Below, in pieces: positions 40,901 to 53,302 of a stretch of DNA of 64,000 nt (the first letter of the stretch is position 1; each line of letters opens with the position of its first letter). Origin of the DNA: Glandiceps talaboti (Eukaryota; Hemichordata; Enteropneusta; Spengelidae); contig NC_135563.1 in assembly GCF_964340395.1 (NCBI RefSeq), positions 1,657,501 through 1,721,500 on the forward strand, read 5' to 3'. The notes beneath the pieces are model-generated. The model was not told the DNA's origin and made no database searches. It saw only the letters and a list, made by a program, of their open reading frames with translations. A program made the translations under genes and the position numbers.

Positions 40901-43740
40901 GTTTTGAATGTCCTTTTATATCGCCATTGTCTCTGTTTTCAACATGTCCTCTCACTTGCCACTTTTCTTGTTTCGCATGGTGGCCCATTTCATTTTGTGT
41001 CCACACTAATGTGCCAGTTTCGCACTGTAGACTTGTTTTCTAATGTCCTTTTATATCGCCATTGTCTGTTTTCAATGTGTCCTCTCACTTTACCACTTTT
41101 CGTGTTTCGCAGGGTGGCCCGCTTCATTTTGTGTCCACACTAATGTGCCAGTTTCGCACTGTAGACTTGTTTTATAATGTCATTTTATATCGCCATTGTC
41201 TGTTTTCAACGTGTCCTCTCACTTGCCACTTTTCTTGTTTCGCACGGTGGCCTGTTTCATTTTGTGTCCACACTTTGTGCCAGTTTGGCACTGTGAACTG
41301 TTTTTTAAAGTCCCTTTATATCACAATTTTCTCTGTTTTCAACATGTCTTCTCACTTGCCACTTTTCTTGTTTCGCAATATGGCCCGTTTCATTTTGTGT
41401 CCACACTAATGTGCCAGTTTCGCACTGTAGACTTGTTTTTTAATGTCCTTTTATATCGCCATTGTCTCTGTTTTCAACATGTCCTCTCACTTGCCACTTT
41501 TCTTGTTTCGCACGGTGGCCTGTTTTATTTTGTGTCCACACTAATGTAGCAGTTTCGCACTGTAGACTTGTTTTTTAATGTCCTTTTATATCGCCATTGT
41601 CTATTTTCAACGTGTCCTCTCAATTGCCACTTTTTTTGTTTCGCACGGTGGCCTGTTTCATTTTGTGTCCACACTAATGTACCAGTTTCGCACTGTAGAC
41701 TTGTTTTTTAATGTCCTTTTATATCGCAGTTGTCTCTGTTTTCAATGTGTCCTCTCACTTGCCACTTTTCTTGTTTCGCATGGTGGCCTGTTTCATTTTG
41801 TATCCACACTAATGTGCCAGTTTCGCACTATGGACTTTTTTAATGTCTTTTTATATCACCACTGTATGTTTTCAACATGTCCTCTCACTTGCCACTTTTC
41901 TTGTTTCGTACGGTGGCCTGTTTCATTTTGTGTCCACACTAATGTGCCAGTTTCGCACCGTGAACTGTTTTTAAAGTCCTTTTATATCGCCATTGTCTAT
42001 TTTCAACGTGTCCTCTCATTTGCCACTTTCCTTGTTTCGCACTGAGGCCCGTTTCATTTTTTGTCCACACTAATGTGCCAGTTTCGCACTGTGAACTGTT
42101 TTATAATGTCCTTTTATATCGCTATTGTCTGTTTTCAACGTGTCCTCTCATTTGCCACTTTCCTTGTTTCGCACTGAGGCCCGTTTCATTTTTTGTCCAC
42201 ACTAATGTGCCAGTTTCGCACTGTGAACTGTTTTATAATGTCCTTTTATATCGCCATTGTCTGTTTTCAACGTGTCCTCTCACTTGCCACTTTTATTGTT
42301 TCGCATGATGGCCTGTTTCATTTTGTGTCCACACTAAAGTGCCAGTTTCACACTATGAACTGTTTTTTAAAGTCCTTTTATATCACCACTTTCTCTGTTT
42401 TCAACATGTCCTCTCACTTGCCACTTTTCTTGTTTCGCACTATGGCCTCCTTCATTTTGTGTCCACACTAATGTGCTACTTTCGCACTATAGACTTGTTT
42501 TTTAATGTCCTTTTATATCGCAGTTGTCTGTTTTCAACATGTCCTCTCACTTGCCAATTTTCTGTTTTTGCACTGTGGCCTGTTTCATTTTATGTCCACA
42601 CTAATGTGCCAGTTTCGCAGTGTGAACTGTTTTGAATGTCCTTTTATATCGCCATTGTCTGTTTTCAACGTGTCCTCTCACTTGCCACTTTTCTTGTTTC
42701 GCACGGTGGCCTGTTTCATTTTGTGTCCACACTTTGTGCCAGTTTTGCACTGTGAACTGTTTTTTAAAGTCCCTTTATATCACAATTTTCTCTGTTTTCA
42801 ACATGTCTTCTCACTTGCCACTTTTCTTGTTTCGCAATATGGCCCGTTTCATTTTGTGTCCACACTAATGTGCCAGTTTCGCACTGTAGACTTGTTTTTT
42901 AATGTCCTTTTATATCGCCATTGTCTCTGTTTTCAACATGTCCTCTCACTTGCCACTTTTCTTGTTTCGCACGGTGGCCTGTTTTATTTTGTGTCCACAC
43001 TAATGTAGCAGTTTCGCACTGTAGACTTGTTTTTTAATGTCCTTTTATATCGCCATTGTCTATTTTCAACGTGTCCTCTCAATTGCCACTTTTTTTGTTT
43101 CGCACGGTGGCCTGTTTCATTTTGTGTCCACACTAATGTACCAGTTTCGCACTGTAGACTTGTTTTTTAATGTCCTTTTATATCGCAGTTGTCTGTTTTC
43201 AACATGTCCTCTCACTTGCCACTTTTCTTGTTTCGCACTATGGCCTCCTTCATTTTGTGTCCACACTAATGTGCTACTTTCGCACTATAGACTTGTTTTT
43301 TAATGTCTTTTTATATCACCACTGTATGTTTTCAACATGTCCTCTCACTTGCCACTTTTCTTGTTTCAAACTGTGGCCCATTTTATTTTGTGTCCACACT
43401 AATGTGCCAGTTTCGCACTGTAGACTTGTTTGTTAATGTCCTTTTATATCACCTCGGTGTCTGTTTAACACCTTGGCCTGTTTTTAACATTGACACTACA
43501 TCCATTTCACAACATTGTCTACTTTATTTAAGTGTCCTCTTACCTGCCACTTTTCTTGTTTGGGACTGGTGGTGTGCTTTTATTTCACCACCTTGCGCAT
43601 TTCATTTTTCATATCAATTTACCCTTGCCACTGTGACCGTTTCACACAGGTGGCCTATTGTTTTTTTCCATCTTTACAGTCATATATATCACAATTGTGT
43701 TCTTTTTCACACAGGTTGCATATTTTTTCACATCTGAGAA
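31905..43740. repeat. 133-bp satellite array, ~88 copies, almost 12 kb
   Basis: The unit starts TTTCGCACGGTGGCCTGTTT and passes through GTGTCCACACTAATGTGCCAG, TTTCGCACCGTGAACTGTTT and TTTCAACGTGTCCTCTCACTTG. Spacing is 133 bp, with variants of 131-135. The unit appears to be three diverged copies of a TTT-C-(G)CAC-x-GTG-x-CTGTTT word. Both ends (about 31905-32080 and 43450-43740) are degenerate and irregular, the core uniform. Plus-strand open frames (up to ~200 codons) recur in all three frames and are not genes. Confidence 0.96.
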
Positions 43741-44949
43741 TTCCGGAAGCACACATTCCATCCACTTAGTTTAGGTTTCCAAATATCCTGGTTCATTCCA
43801 GCCATCATATTAGGTTTTTTTAAATCTCCGGTTGGCACCACCAGTAGTTACCCTATGTCATCCATCTCAGAAGGATGAAGTTCAAAATCTGCATAGGCAT
43901 TCACAGAGAAGATCCTTCACATTAGGATGTTTATGATTCCAAATTTGTAGTAGGCACTAAAGCTACCATCTCTCTGTCCATCCCATTGCAATGATGGACT
44001 TCCTTACCAAAAGTAGGTAAAAGGTGGATGTTTTTTATGTTCTTGTTGTGTTTTGGGCTGCAAGTTCATTAACATGATCCTGTAACACTTGAATACTTGA
44101 CAGTGCTTGACTGAACGTTTGATTTGCTCTTCTCCCTGTGTTTACTTTGTAAATTCCAAATCTTTGTTCTTCAGGGGCTGTCATCTTTGGGATGAAATTG
44201 AAATTTATATGTATTGGTGCATCTGACTACGTCAATATGTAGGATGAACGTCATTTTCTTTACCTTGTCTGACTACCATCAGGCAAAACTTGGTTGTTGC
44301 TGATTATGTGTGGCGGAGTATACATATATATGGAGTTTGTGTTGTCTTCCATATACACGCTCTTCATATATGTAGTCCATCCTGCCTGGGAAGTAGCAGC
44401 TAATATCAGATATAGTCATCAGCTCCTCTCCCCATTGAGGGTGTCCTCAAGGAAGGTTCTATTAGCCATAGAGTGATGGCTTTTCAGTCACAAATTAAAA
44501 CCTGTTCATACAACATATCTGTATGCATAATCTGAAAGAAAGAAACAAAAATAAATGTCAGTGTTCTGCAATGGTTTAAAGCTAGTGGTGTCAATATCCC
44601 ATAGGCTGCAACAAAATGAGGACATTTTACCTCAGGATGGCAACATTCATCAGTTGATAATAAAACTATTTTTGATAGGTAATCAACTACCCAGTTATTT
44701 AACAATCAAAATTAATACTATAATATATAAGCCTGGTAAACTATTTTTGCAAATATCAGGGGAGGAATTCAAATTTCAATATCACCAAAGCAAAGCTGTC
44801 TCCCCTAACATCATTTACAATGTAAACAAGTCATTGAGAATAACATACTCCTCAATATGCTTGGGTTTTAAGGAACTGGCAGTTTATGTTGTCATTTTCT
44901 TGATATCACTACTCTGATCACACAACAACACTTGTGGGGGGGGGGGGGT
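43741..44949. other. Unique DNA between two satellites
   Basis: No supported gene. Short frames at 44294-44476 and 44555-44917 (plus) and 44484-44705 (minus) have no recognised pattern. A G run (about 44936-44949) immediately precedes the 151-bp array. Confidence 0.45.
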
Positions 44950-47426
44950 GGATATGCACAGGTATGTCATAGAACACTGTCCTAATACAAACTTTGAATG
45001 AGAACTGTTGAAGCATGTCTGAGTTCTAGCTTTGAACATGGAAAATTCCCAAACAAAATGGCTGCCAGGCAGCCATATTGGATCGCAAAATGACGAAAAT
45101 TGATATGCACATGTATGTCATAGAACACTGTGCTAATACCACCTTTGAATGAGATCTGTTCAAGCATGTCTGAGTTATGGTTTTGGACATGGAAAATTTG
45201 CAAACAAAATGGCTGCTAGGCAGCCATATTGAATTATATCATGACAACAATGAATATGCACATGTATGTCATATAACACTGTCCTAATACTAACTTTAAA
45301 TGAGATCTGTTCAAGCATGTCTCAGTTATGGCTTTGGACATGGAAAATTCACAAACAAAATGGCTGCCAGGCAGCCATATTGGATCGTATCATGACGAAA
45401 AATCATATGCACATGTATGTCATAGAACACTTTCCTAATACCACCTTTGAATGAGTTCTGTTGAAGCATGTCTGAGTTATGGCTTTGAATATGGAAAATT
45501 CGAAAACAAAATGGCTGCCAGGCAGCCATATTGGATTGTATCATGACGAAAATGGATATGCACATGTATGTTATAGAACACTGTGCTAATACCAACTTTG
45601 AATGAGAACTGTTGAAGCATGTCTGAGTTCTAGCTTTGAACATGGAAAATTCCCAAACAAAATGGCTGCCAGGCAGCCATATTGGATCGCAAAATGACGA
45701 AAATTGATATGCACATGTATGTCATAGAACACTGTGCTAATACCACCTTTGAATGAGATCTGTTCAAGCATGTCTGAGTTATGGTTTTGGACATGGAAAA
45801 TTTGCAAACAAAATGGCTGCTAGGCAGCCATATTGAATTATATCATGACAACAATGAATATGCACATGTATGTCATATAACACTGTCCTAATACTAACTT
45901 TAAATGAGATCTGTTCAAGCATGTCTCAGTTATGGCTTTGGACATGGAAAATTCACAAACAAAATGGCTGCCAGGCAGCCATATTGGATCGTATCATGAC
46001 GAAAAATCATATGCACATGTATGTCATAGAACACTTTCCTAATACCACCTTTGAATGAGTTCTGTTGAAGCATGTCTGAGTTATGGCTTTGAATATGGAA
46101 AATTCGAAAACAAAATGGCTGCCAGGCAGCCATATTGGATTGTATCATGACGAAAATGGATATGCACATGTATGTTATAGAACACTGTGCTAATACCAAC
46201 TTTGAATGAGAACTGTTGAAGCATGTCTGAGTTCTAGCTTTGAACATGGAAAATTCCCAAACAAAATGGCTGCCAGGCAGCCATATTGGATCGCAAAATG
46301 ACGAAAATTGATATGCACATGTATGTCATAGAACACTGTGCTAATACCACCTTTGAATGAGATCTGTTCAAGCATGTCTGAGTTATGGTTTTGGACATGG
46401 AAAATTTGCAAACAAAATGGCTGCTAGGCAGCCATATTGAATTATATCATGACAACAATGAATATGCACATGTATGTCATATAACACTGTCCTAATACTA
46501 ACTTTAAATGAGATCTGTTCAAGCATGTCTCAGTTATGGCTTTGGACATGGAAAATTCACAAACAAAATGGCTGCCAGGCAGCCATATTGGATCGTATCA
46601 TGACGAAAAATCATATGCACATGTATGTCATAGAACACTTTCCTAATACCACCTTTGAATGAGTTCTGTTGAAGCATGTCTGAGTTATGGCTTTGAATAT
46701 GGAAAATTCGAAAACAAAATGGCTGCCAGGCAGCCATATTGGATTGTATCATGACGAAAATGGATATGCACATGTATGTTATAGAACACTGTGCTAATAC
46801 CAACTTTGAATGAGATCTGTTTAAACATGTCTGAGTTATGGCTTTGGACATGGAAAATTCGCAAACAAAGTGTCAGGCAGCCATATTGGATCATATCATG
46901 ACGAAAATTGATATGCACATGTATGTCATAGAACACTGTGCTAATACCACCTTTGAATGAGATCTGATCAAGCATTTCTGAGTTATGGCTTTGGACATAG
47001 AAAATTCGCAAACAAAATGGCTGCTAGGCGGCCATATTAGATTGTATCATGACAACAATGAATATGCACATATATGTCATATAACACTGTCCTAATATTA
47101 CCTTTGAATGAGATCTGTTTAAACATGTCTGAGTTATGGCTTTGGACATGGAAAATTCGCAAACAAAATGGCTGCCAGGCAGCCATATTGGATCATATCA
47201 TGACGAAAATTGATATGCACATGTATGTCATAGCACACTGTGCTAATACCACCTTTGAATGAGATCTGATCAAGCATTTCTGAGTTATGGCTTTGGACAT
47301 AGAAAATTCGCAAAAACAAAATGGCTGCTAGGCAGCCATATTAGATTGTATCATGACAACAATGAATATGCACATATATGTCATATAACACTGTCCTAAT
47401 ACCACCTTTGAATGAGTTCTCTTCAA
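44950..47426. repeat. 151-bp satellite array, left part
   Basis: The unit contains the hairpin ATGGCTGCC-A-GGCAGCCAT, then ATATTGGATCGTATCATGAC, GATATGCACATGTATGTCAT and TTTGAATGAGATCTGTTCAA. From about 45001 to 46800 the array is a four-unit higher-order repeat of 604 bp, present three times almost without change (AGAACTGTTGAAGC at 45001, 45605 and 46209). Later units are more diverged. Confidence 0.96.
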
Positions 47427-48884
47427 CAGGGCTCGAAATTCGTTTTTTTTCTTGGTAGCCCAGGTGGGCTACCATCTTTTAAATTTGGTAGCCCGAGAGC
47501 AATGACTGGTAGCCCATATGCATTCATTCCTAAATTAATGGTGTCTGTGTATATATGTAACTATATGATGTATTGAATTCGATGATTGATTGAATAACTT
47601 AAGAGTCACGTTAACACGTTATTTGTGTGTATTTCATGCCATATTTGACATTGGGGACACAATTTTTTGCATGTATGTGTCTCTGGGGCCGTGTCATTTA
47701 CAACGTACGGTTATATATCATTGCAATGAAGAAAAAACATGTAGTCGCAATTCGTATTTGTAACTATTATCTAAATCTCTTGGTGCAGTGAGACCTGTAA
47801 AATTTGAATATGATTCAACGTATGGAAAACGTATAAATAGTTTCATAAGCCCCATGGCCATTTCCTGATGTAGAGACTACTTCTTGGGTAGTTTAGAAAC
47901 TATGTGCTGTTATCATTATCTATTCACGTGATTGGTTACTTATTAACAGACGGGTTAGACAGGATCTGTATTAATACATGACGGCCATTACGGCAAAGCC
48001 CCTTCCATTCATGGGCGAAGAGATAATCAAACAGAGTCTAAGACCACATCAGCAGACGGTCCATGCTGAAAACTTCACTAAGATAAATTCAAATCATCAT
48101 GTCACCATTTCATTCTCACTAAAACTTCAACTTTCTTTTGAGCTTTGCTACTACTACTAGATCGAATACATTACGTGAATTTACCATTCACCACTGCATG
48201 CTCTCAGGGGTTGCGTGAGCATGGTTTACACACGGAATGTTTTAGGCATCGTTCAAGAATAAACGAATCTGTAGGTGTATACCAAGTTAACAGTTCTCAT
48301 CAGCATAAAATTTTATCAAACACCATTACAACTGTGTCTCTGTCAAGTTGAAAGTTAAAGCTGCCATTCATGTTATGGAATTTAGTTACTGCAGCAGTGC
48401 TGTACCGAGAGTGTACTGTACCCCGACTCCGAGAAGAACCGGAAGGGCCCGGGCCGGAGAGCAGATTTCCAGAGAGTGATAACCATGGGAAATTGAAAGT
48501 ACAGAAAGATAACATTAAATCGCTATACAGAATATTGTTGCATATAAATGTTTTGTTGTGACATTTTGGAAGTACAAGCTGTGTATACGATGAACGGACG
48601 AATGACGTGTACAGTGTACATGTATTTCGTGTACATTTGATATACATGTAGTGTGGATGCAAATTTGGAAAGACGCACTGATTTTGACGCTAATTTTGGC
48701 GAGAACACGTCCCACAGGACTGCGACCTCGGAGGCCCCCGGCCCGGGAAGGTGTCGGAGTCAGGGTGTCACAGTTTCATTCAAAACTTAGTAGCCCAATT
48801 GGGCTACCACTCACATAATTTGGTAGCCCAGAGACAGACATTGGTAGTCTGTGGACGCGGGGCTACCGCGAATTTCGAGCCCTG
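47427..48884. mobile_element. 1,458-bp non-autonomous DNA transposon inside satellite
   Basis: Ends are CAGGGCTCGAAATTCG and its reverse complement. TTCAA is duplicated on both sides (47422-47426 and 48885-48889), and removing the insert restores the satellite word CTTCAAGCATGTC. Both subterminal regions carry short inverted GGTAGCCC/GGGCTACC words. No transposase frame was recognised inside. A GC-rich inner part has GGGCCCGGGCCGG (about 48446) and an inverted relative near 48737. The superfamily is not certain: the CAGGG ends resemble hAT-like elements, but the duplication is 5 bp. Confidence 0.85.
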
Positions 48885-49350
48885 TTCAAGCATGTCCGAG
48901 TTATGGCTTTGGACATGGAAATTATCAAACAAAATGGCTATCATGTGGCCATATTGGATTGTATCACGACAACAATGAATATGCACATATATGTCATAGA
49001 ACGCTGTCCTAATACCACCTTTGAATGAGATCTGTTCAAGCATGTCTGAGTTATGGCTTTGGACATAGAAAATTCGCAAACAAAATGGCTGCCAGGCAGC
49101 CATATTGGATCGAATCACAACAAAAATGGATACGCACATGTATGTCATAGAACACTGTCCTAATACCACTTTTGAATGAGATCTGATCAAGCATTTCTGA
49201 GTTATGGCTTTGGATATAGAAAATTCGCAAACAAAATGGCTGCTAGACGGCCATATTGGATTGTATCACGACAACAATGAATATGCACATATATGTCATA
49301 GAAAACTTTCCTAATACCAACTTTGAATGAGATCTGTTCAAGCAAGTCTC
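48885..49350. repeat. 151-bp satellite array, right part
   Basis: About three more units continue in the same orientation and phase after the transposon. They are more diverged than the left part. The array stops at GATCTGTTCAAGCAAGTCTC. Confidence 0.93.
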
Positions 49351-49379
49351 ATTAACATATTATTATCAAAAATAGAAAA

Positions 49380-49675
49380 GAAGATGTGCTGACTTGAAAT
49401 AACAAATCTGAGTAAGCTACCCTCTGCGCATCAACACACCAGATATTAAAGCAATCTGACAAGGAGTATTTGAGGAGATGATGAAAATATCATTTTTGGA
49501 AAAAAAAATCGTTAAAAAATTGAAAATGGCACAGATCAACTTGGCATGTACAAATCTGAATAGCTTCCCCCAAGGAACATGCACACCAAATATCAAAGTA
49601 TTCTGACTGTCATTTTCGGAGAAGATGATGAAAATAAAAAAAGTTGACAGACAGACCATGGTCACTTATACCTCT
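49380..49675. repeat. Diverged ~130-bp dispersed repeat, two copies
   Basis: Two related segments contain TTGAAATAACAAATCTGAGTA and TGGCATGTACAAATCTGAATA. Each is followed by a GCACACCA(A/G)ATAT(C/T)AAAG word and GAAGATGATGAAAAT or its relative. The repeat has the look of a dispersed family, with no coding potential. Confidence 0.5.
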
Positions 49676-50070
49676 ATACCTACATATGTATACCAACCTA
49701 TACCTAAAGCTTACACTGTCAGCGAAAAATTAACAAGAATTTGACTTTGCTTGCATGGTTCCCTGTGGCAATTTATGTGTGCATATACAGTGCCTGCATG
49801 TCTCTATGGGGTTTAGAATTGTTATTATTGTAATGAACAGTGTGTGAAGCCTCTTTCTTATCTATCTAAATAGTTCTTGGACATTGAACATAAATAATAG
49901 CAACAAGCAAAATATCACAATTTAGTGCCTGCAAAAAGATTTGTACTGTTACCAAAAAATGTAATGCCAAAGCCAAAGGTGATTTTAGCTGGGATTTATT
50001 TATCGTACAGTGCTATAATTTGCCTGGATATCTTAGATTGAAGGTAAATGGCCATGCAGTAATCAGTAAG

Positions 50071-50240
50071 ATTTTACAGGACATTTCACTAGATTTGCAA
50101 GGTTAGACTATATCTTCTGTAAATTTTACAGAACATTTTGCTAGATTTGCAAGGTTAGACTATATCTTCTGTAAATTTTACAGAACATTTTGCAAGACTT
50201 GCAAGGTTAGACTATATCTTCTGTAAATTTTACAGGACAT
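50071..50240. repeat. 52-bp tandem repeat (~3 copies)
   Basis: ATTTTACAG starts at 50071, 50123, 50175 and 50227, always followed by ACATTT..., (A/C)TTGCAAGGTTAGACTATATC and TTCTGTAAA. Divergence is low. Confidence 0.9.
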
Positions 50241-50462
50241 TTCAGGGGAGCTACCTTACTGTTCAGCAAAGCAGGTACTGGGTAGAGGTAAACTATCAAT
50301 GAATGTTTACTAACTACAAAATTTGCTGTAAAAATAAACAATGTACTACCCCGGTATTAAACATTATAACACACTGCATACTCAACTCTCTGTCGTGATT
50401 GGTCAATGCTACATCACATGTTATGGACCATTCTCGTGCTGTTCTGCGATAAATTATGTAGT

Positions 50463-50509
50463 AGGCACTAATTAATGGAACTAGTCCCTAGCTCCATTGA
50501 TTAGTGCCT
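50463..50509. repeat. 47-bp hairpin before a coding fragment
   Basis: Arms AGGCACTAATTAATGGAACT and its near-complement (18 of 20 match), around a TAGTCCC centre. A GATTGGTCAAT (reverse CCAAT) lies about 65 bp upstream, and TGATGACATCATATATA, with a CRE-like word, follows. This looks promoter-related or like a foldback element end. Confidence 0.6.
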
Positions 50510-50573
50510 CATGATGACATCATATATACATGCGAATAATGACGATATTTTCAAAGAACAACAAATTGTAAAC

Positions 50574-50759
50574 ATGTCTGGCTCGTCTGAAACTACGACC
50601 ACAAGCAGCAGCCAACGTGAACGTTTTGCTCGATTCATCGAAATTTCGGAAGAAGAGCTGGCCAACATTGTCTCTGAGAAAGACTCTAAAAAAGCAAAGA
50701 CAGTAATCAAGACAGCAGTTGGTATTTTGGAGAACTATTTGTTATTGGGACAACTCTAA
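50574..50759 (+). CDS. N-terminal fragment, Crypton/DUF3504-like protein (partial)
   Basis: The frame starts ATGTCTGGC (the upstream ATG at 50511 is less likely) and runs 61 codons to TAA. After a Ser/Thr-rich lead it reads RFARFIEISEEELANIVSEK and DSKKAKTVIKTAVGILENYL. This pattern (RF, acidic SEEEL, KDSK, basic residues, TAV, YL) is the start usually seen in animal proteins derived from Crypton tyrosine recombinases (DUF3504, ZMYM/KIAA1958-like). These continue into a DNA-binding and recombinase core. No core follows here in frame; the protein stops at LLLGQL. It is either a truncated relic or a first exon whose splice site lies before the stop. CCAAT and CRE-like words upstream would suit a promoter. 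Family assignment is by recognition only. Confidence 0.45.
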   Translation: MSGSSETTTTSSSQRERFARFIEISEEELANIVSEKDSKKAKTVIKTAVGILENYLLLGQL

Positions 50760-50898
50760 AAGGTTATTGAACACAATGAATTCAAACAAACTCTGCTTGC
50801 CGGAGAAGTTTGTTATAATTATTTTAGTGTGTTGTGGTGTATGATTCTTGTTTGGTGTTATAATACACATGTTGACTGACATTATTTGGGTGAGTTTG

Positions 50899-51026
50899 TT
50901 TCCCCTCGGGACTGGCCAGTCACACCAAAACAGTTTCATTTCCAATCAGGTTTTGCCCTCGGGGAAATCAAAACAGTCTCGTTTCAGAGACTGTTTTTGT
51001 GTGACCGGCTAGTCCCTTGTCAACAA
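50899..51026. repeat. Imperfect foldback, ~120 bp
   Basis: GGGACTGGCCAGTCACACCA on the left is largely complementary to TGTGTGACCGGCTAGTCCC on the right; about 23 of 27 bases match, with ACTGTTTT inside each arm. A CCAATCA word lies in the loop. Confidence 0.6.
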
Positions 51027-52466
51027 ACGCACGCTATTGCCCTCATTGTCAGTCAACATGTGTACACTATACCACTCTCCCTGTCATTTTTTTTTGACAA
51101 AGGAAAGAGCAGCTATGTGGACAGCAAATGAACAGTCAGTAACAACTAATTGCTCTGTTAATTCTGGGCTAACGGCTGTACATTTTTTTAAAAACACAAA
51201 AAAAAACAGGGTTATATTTGCCAATGTCGCCAAAGTCCCTAAAAATTGGAACTAGCTACAAAATTAAATTCTCACTCCCAAGGTAAAAAAGAAATAAAGG
51301 TGTTTGCTGACTGAAACAGACACTATTGCCTCCAGACGGAATTGACAAGTGTTGATTTATTCACAAAATGTAGCCGAAAATAGAAACAGACTCAAAAAAT
51401 TTTCTTTTGTGTGGAAGTTAAAAAAAATGTAATTTCCAAGCCTCAACAAAGTAGAAAACGAGTGGCAACCTGTAAGGGCTTGTTTCAAAATTTACCAGAT
51501 GTTTATGGAATGCCGACAAATCACGCATCCATGAACAACATTATCACCGCGACTTTTGGCGACCCATACTGAAAAAATATACCGAGAAAAAAATACTAAC
51601 CGGATAATTACCAGTAAGCTTAGTCGTCGTCCACCTCAAGTCGCTAGTCGGCAGACAACTTCCAAGACGGTTTCTGGTGTCTGCGGGTATCAATTTCAAG
51701 TTATCTCCCAGGATTAGTCTTCGGATGTCCCATGAAGGTCCCAAAACTTGTTCCAAAGACGCTACCATACTTGTTAGGCTGTTTTCCGACGGCGACTACT
51801 GTCACTAGCACTGTGTGACATGTTGTCCCCACTATCATCACTGTTGGGATGCATGTTAGAGCCCAATTTCACTACAAAAAAAAACATTATAAGTCACTGT
51901 TTAGATTAGTATAGCAGTCAACTATGCTATCACTTGGCAAGAACAAGTTGACGGCCCGTTTCAAAAGGAGACTAGCTGCATTCTGCCTTCACTGTAGTAA
52001 TACCATTGTTACAGTCGCATGGACATGTACACGTACTATATTCTATTTGGAAACGTGCTGCGTCACACTGCAACCATAACATTTACACTCGATCATAACA
52101 CCCTTTTAAATCTTGCAAATTTCTACAAAACATTTCTTCAAATACTTTCGAGTATATAAAGTCAAATATGGTTGTCAATGAAGTTGCATGGGTAAAAACA
52201 GGCGAAAAATACGGATTTTAAGAATGGCTATGGGGAAGCTTACCAACAACATCTCAAATTTGGCGCCTAGCCTGCCTCGTTCTGAGATATATGAACCTTG
52301 ACCTCGACATGCATCATCGCCGATCGGTATCGTTGGATTGCATAATAGCCCTATAAATAGCCAAGTGGCTAATAGCTACATTAGCAATATGTATAGATCT
52401 ATTATAGCTTGAATTGGCTATTGGGGCTATTTTCATTTTCCGCCAGTAGTTTTTAGCCACTATTTA
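51027..52466. other. Low-copy DNA, possible minus-strand exons
   Basis: On the minus strand about 51768-51600 reads MVASLEQVLGPSWDIRRLIL and continues to a possible donor (ACTG/GTAATT near 51611). Just upstream, another frame reads MHPNSDDSGDNMSH. The two are out of frame with each other, and no family is recognised, so a gene is possible but not supported. Confidence 0.25.
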
Positions 52467-52608
52467 AACAATAATGTACGCCCTCCCAGCCCATAATGGA
52501 CGAAAGCAAACTTTGAACGACATAATGGGCGAGGCGACAGCCGAGCCCATTATGGAGTGCAAAGTTTGCTCGAGTCCATTATGGACTGGGAGGGCGTACA
52601 TTATTGTT
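52467..52608. repeat. 142-bp palindromic foldback element
   Basis: Arms of about 60 bp begin AACAATAATGTACGCCCTCC and are complementary with few mismatches. They contain CCATAATGGAC, GCAAACTTTG and CATAATGGGC. The centre is GAGGCGACAGCCGA. TATTTAAA and ATTATTTTATAG flank it. The same architecture recurs at 60132-60270 with unrelated arm sequence. Confidence 0.85.
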
Positions 52609-53293
52609 ATTATTTTATAGTTTTGCCAATTCCAGTGAATTTGTAGACCGAGAAACGCAAAACAACGTATAATATACACAGTGCTGACCATCGTCTGCCA
52701 TGTTCGGCCCAGAAGCTGAATACTAATCATAGCGACACGCGTACGTACACGTACGTACGTACACACACATATACACTTCAATTCAATGAACTGCTGTGAA
52801 CACAAATTTATTTCATGAATGCGTTGTATTTTTAAACAGTAGAAATTACAATCATAAGTAACAACATACATTTCGAAAAATGCCTAGTCGTATCATATAG
52901 AATTCCTTTTTACTTCGACTTAGACAACATTTTACCCACTGTGATAGATTTAGGCTGGGGTCAGAATTTGCGGCATGGGGCCTGGTGAGAAATTGCTCTG
53001 GTCAAAATAAATAACCCCACCCCCACACTCTCAAAAATGTCATGGCCTCCCGAAATGAACCCAAGAATTTTCGTAGCCCCTCCTTCCCCCCCCCCTACAC
53101 ATAATTTATTTATAATAATGTGTAGTTATACAGTAATTCCCCCCCCCCCCTCGCTCCACTTCAGAGAAGTATGGTACAGTATGGTACACTACATTAAACT
53201 AACAGTGGAAATCAGCTTCAGCGTTCATACATAATGTTCAACGAAAGATTTCTTTACAAATATATGTGGGCTTTCGAAAAATGTCTCACATTG
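52609..53293. other. Low-copy DNA with C runs and an ACGT tract
   Basis: Contains CACGTACGTACGTACACACAC (about 52749) and two C runs (about 53088 and 53140). No gene was recognised, although a 135-codon minus frame crosses 52464-52871; half of it comes from the palindrome. Confidence 0.4.
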
Positions 53294-53302
53294 GGATGTA
53301 AC

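Noticed and set aside
31903-43769. Many 60-200-codon plus-strand frames in the 133-bp array
   Set aside because: 133 is not a multiple of three, so all frames show shifted versions of the same peptide words. They are translations of a satellite, not a Cys-rich gene family.
45266-47262. Repeated 62- and 105-codon frames in the 151-bp array
   Set aside because: They recur every 604 bp with the higher-order repeat on both strands. No regulatory or splice features support them.
51544-51768. Minus-strand gene starting MVASLEQVLG
   Set aside because: The neighbouring coding-like stretch is in another frame and no family is recognised. It is listed only as a possibility in the region note.
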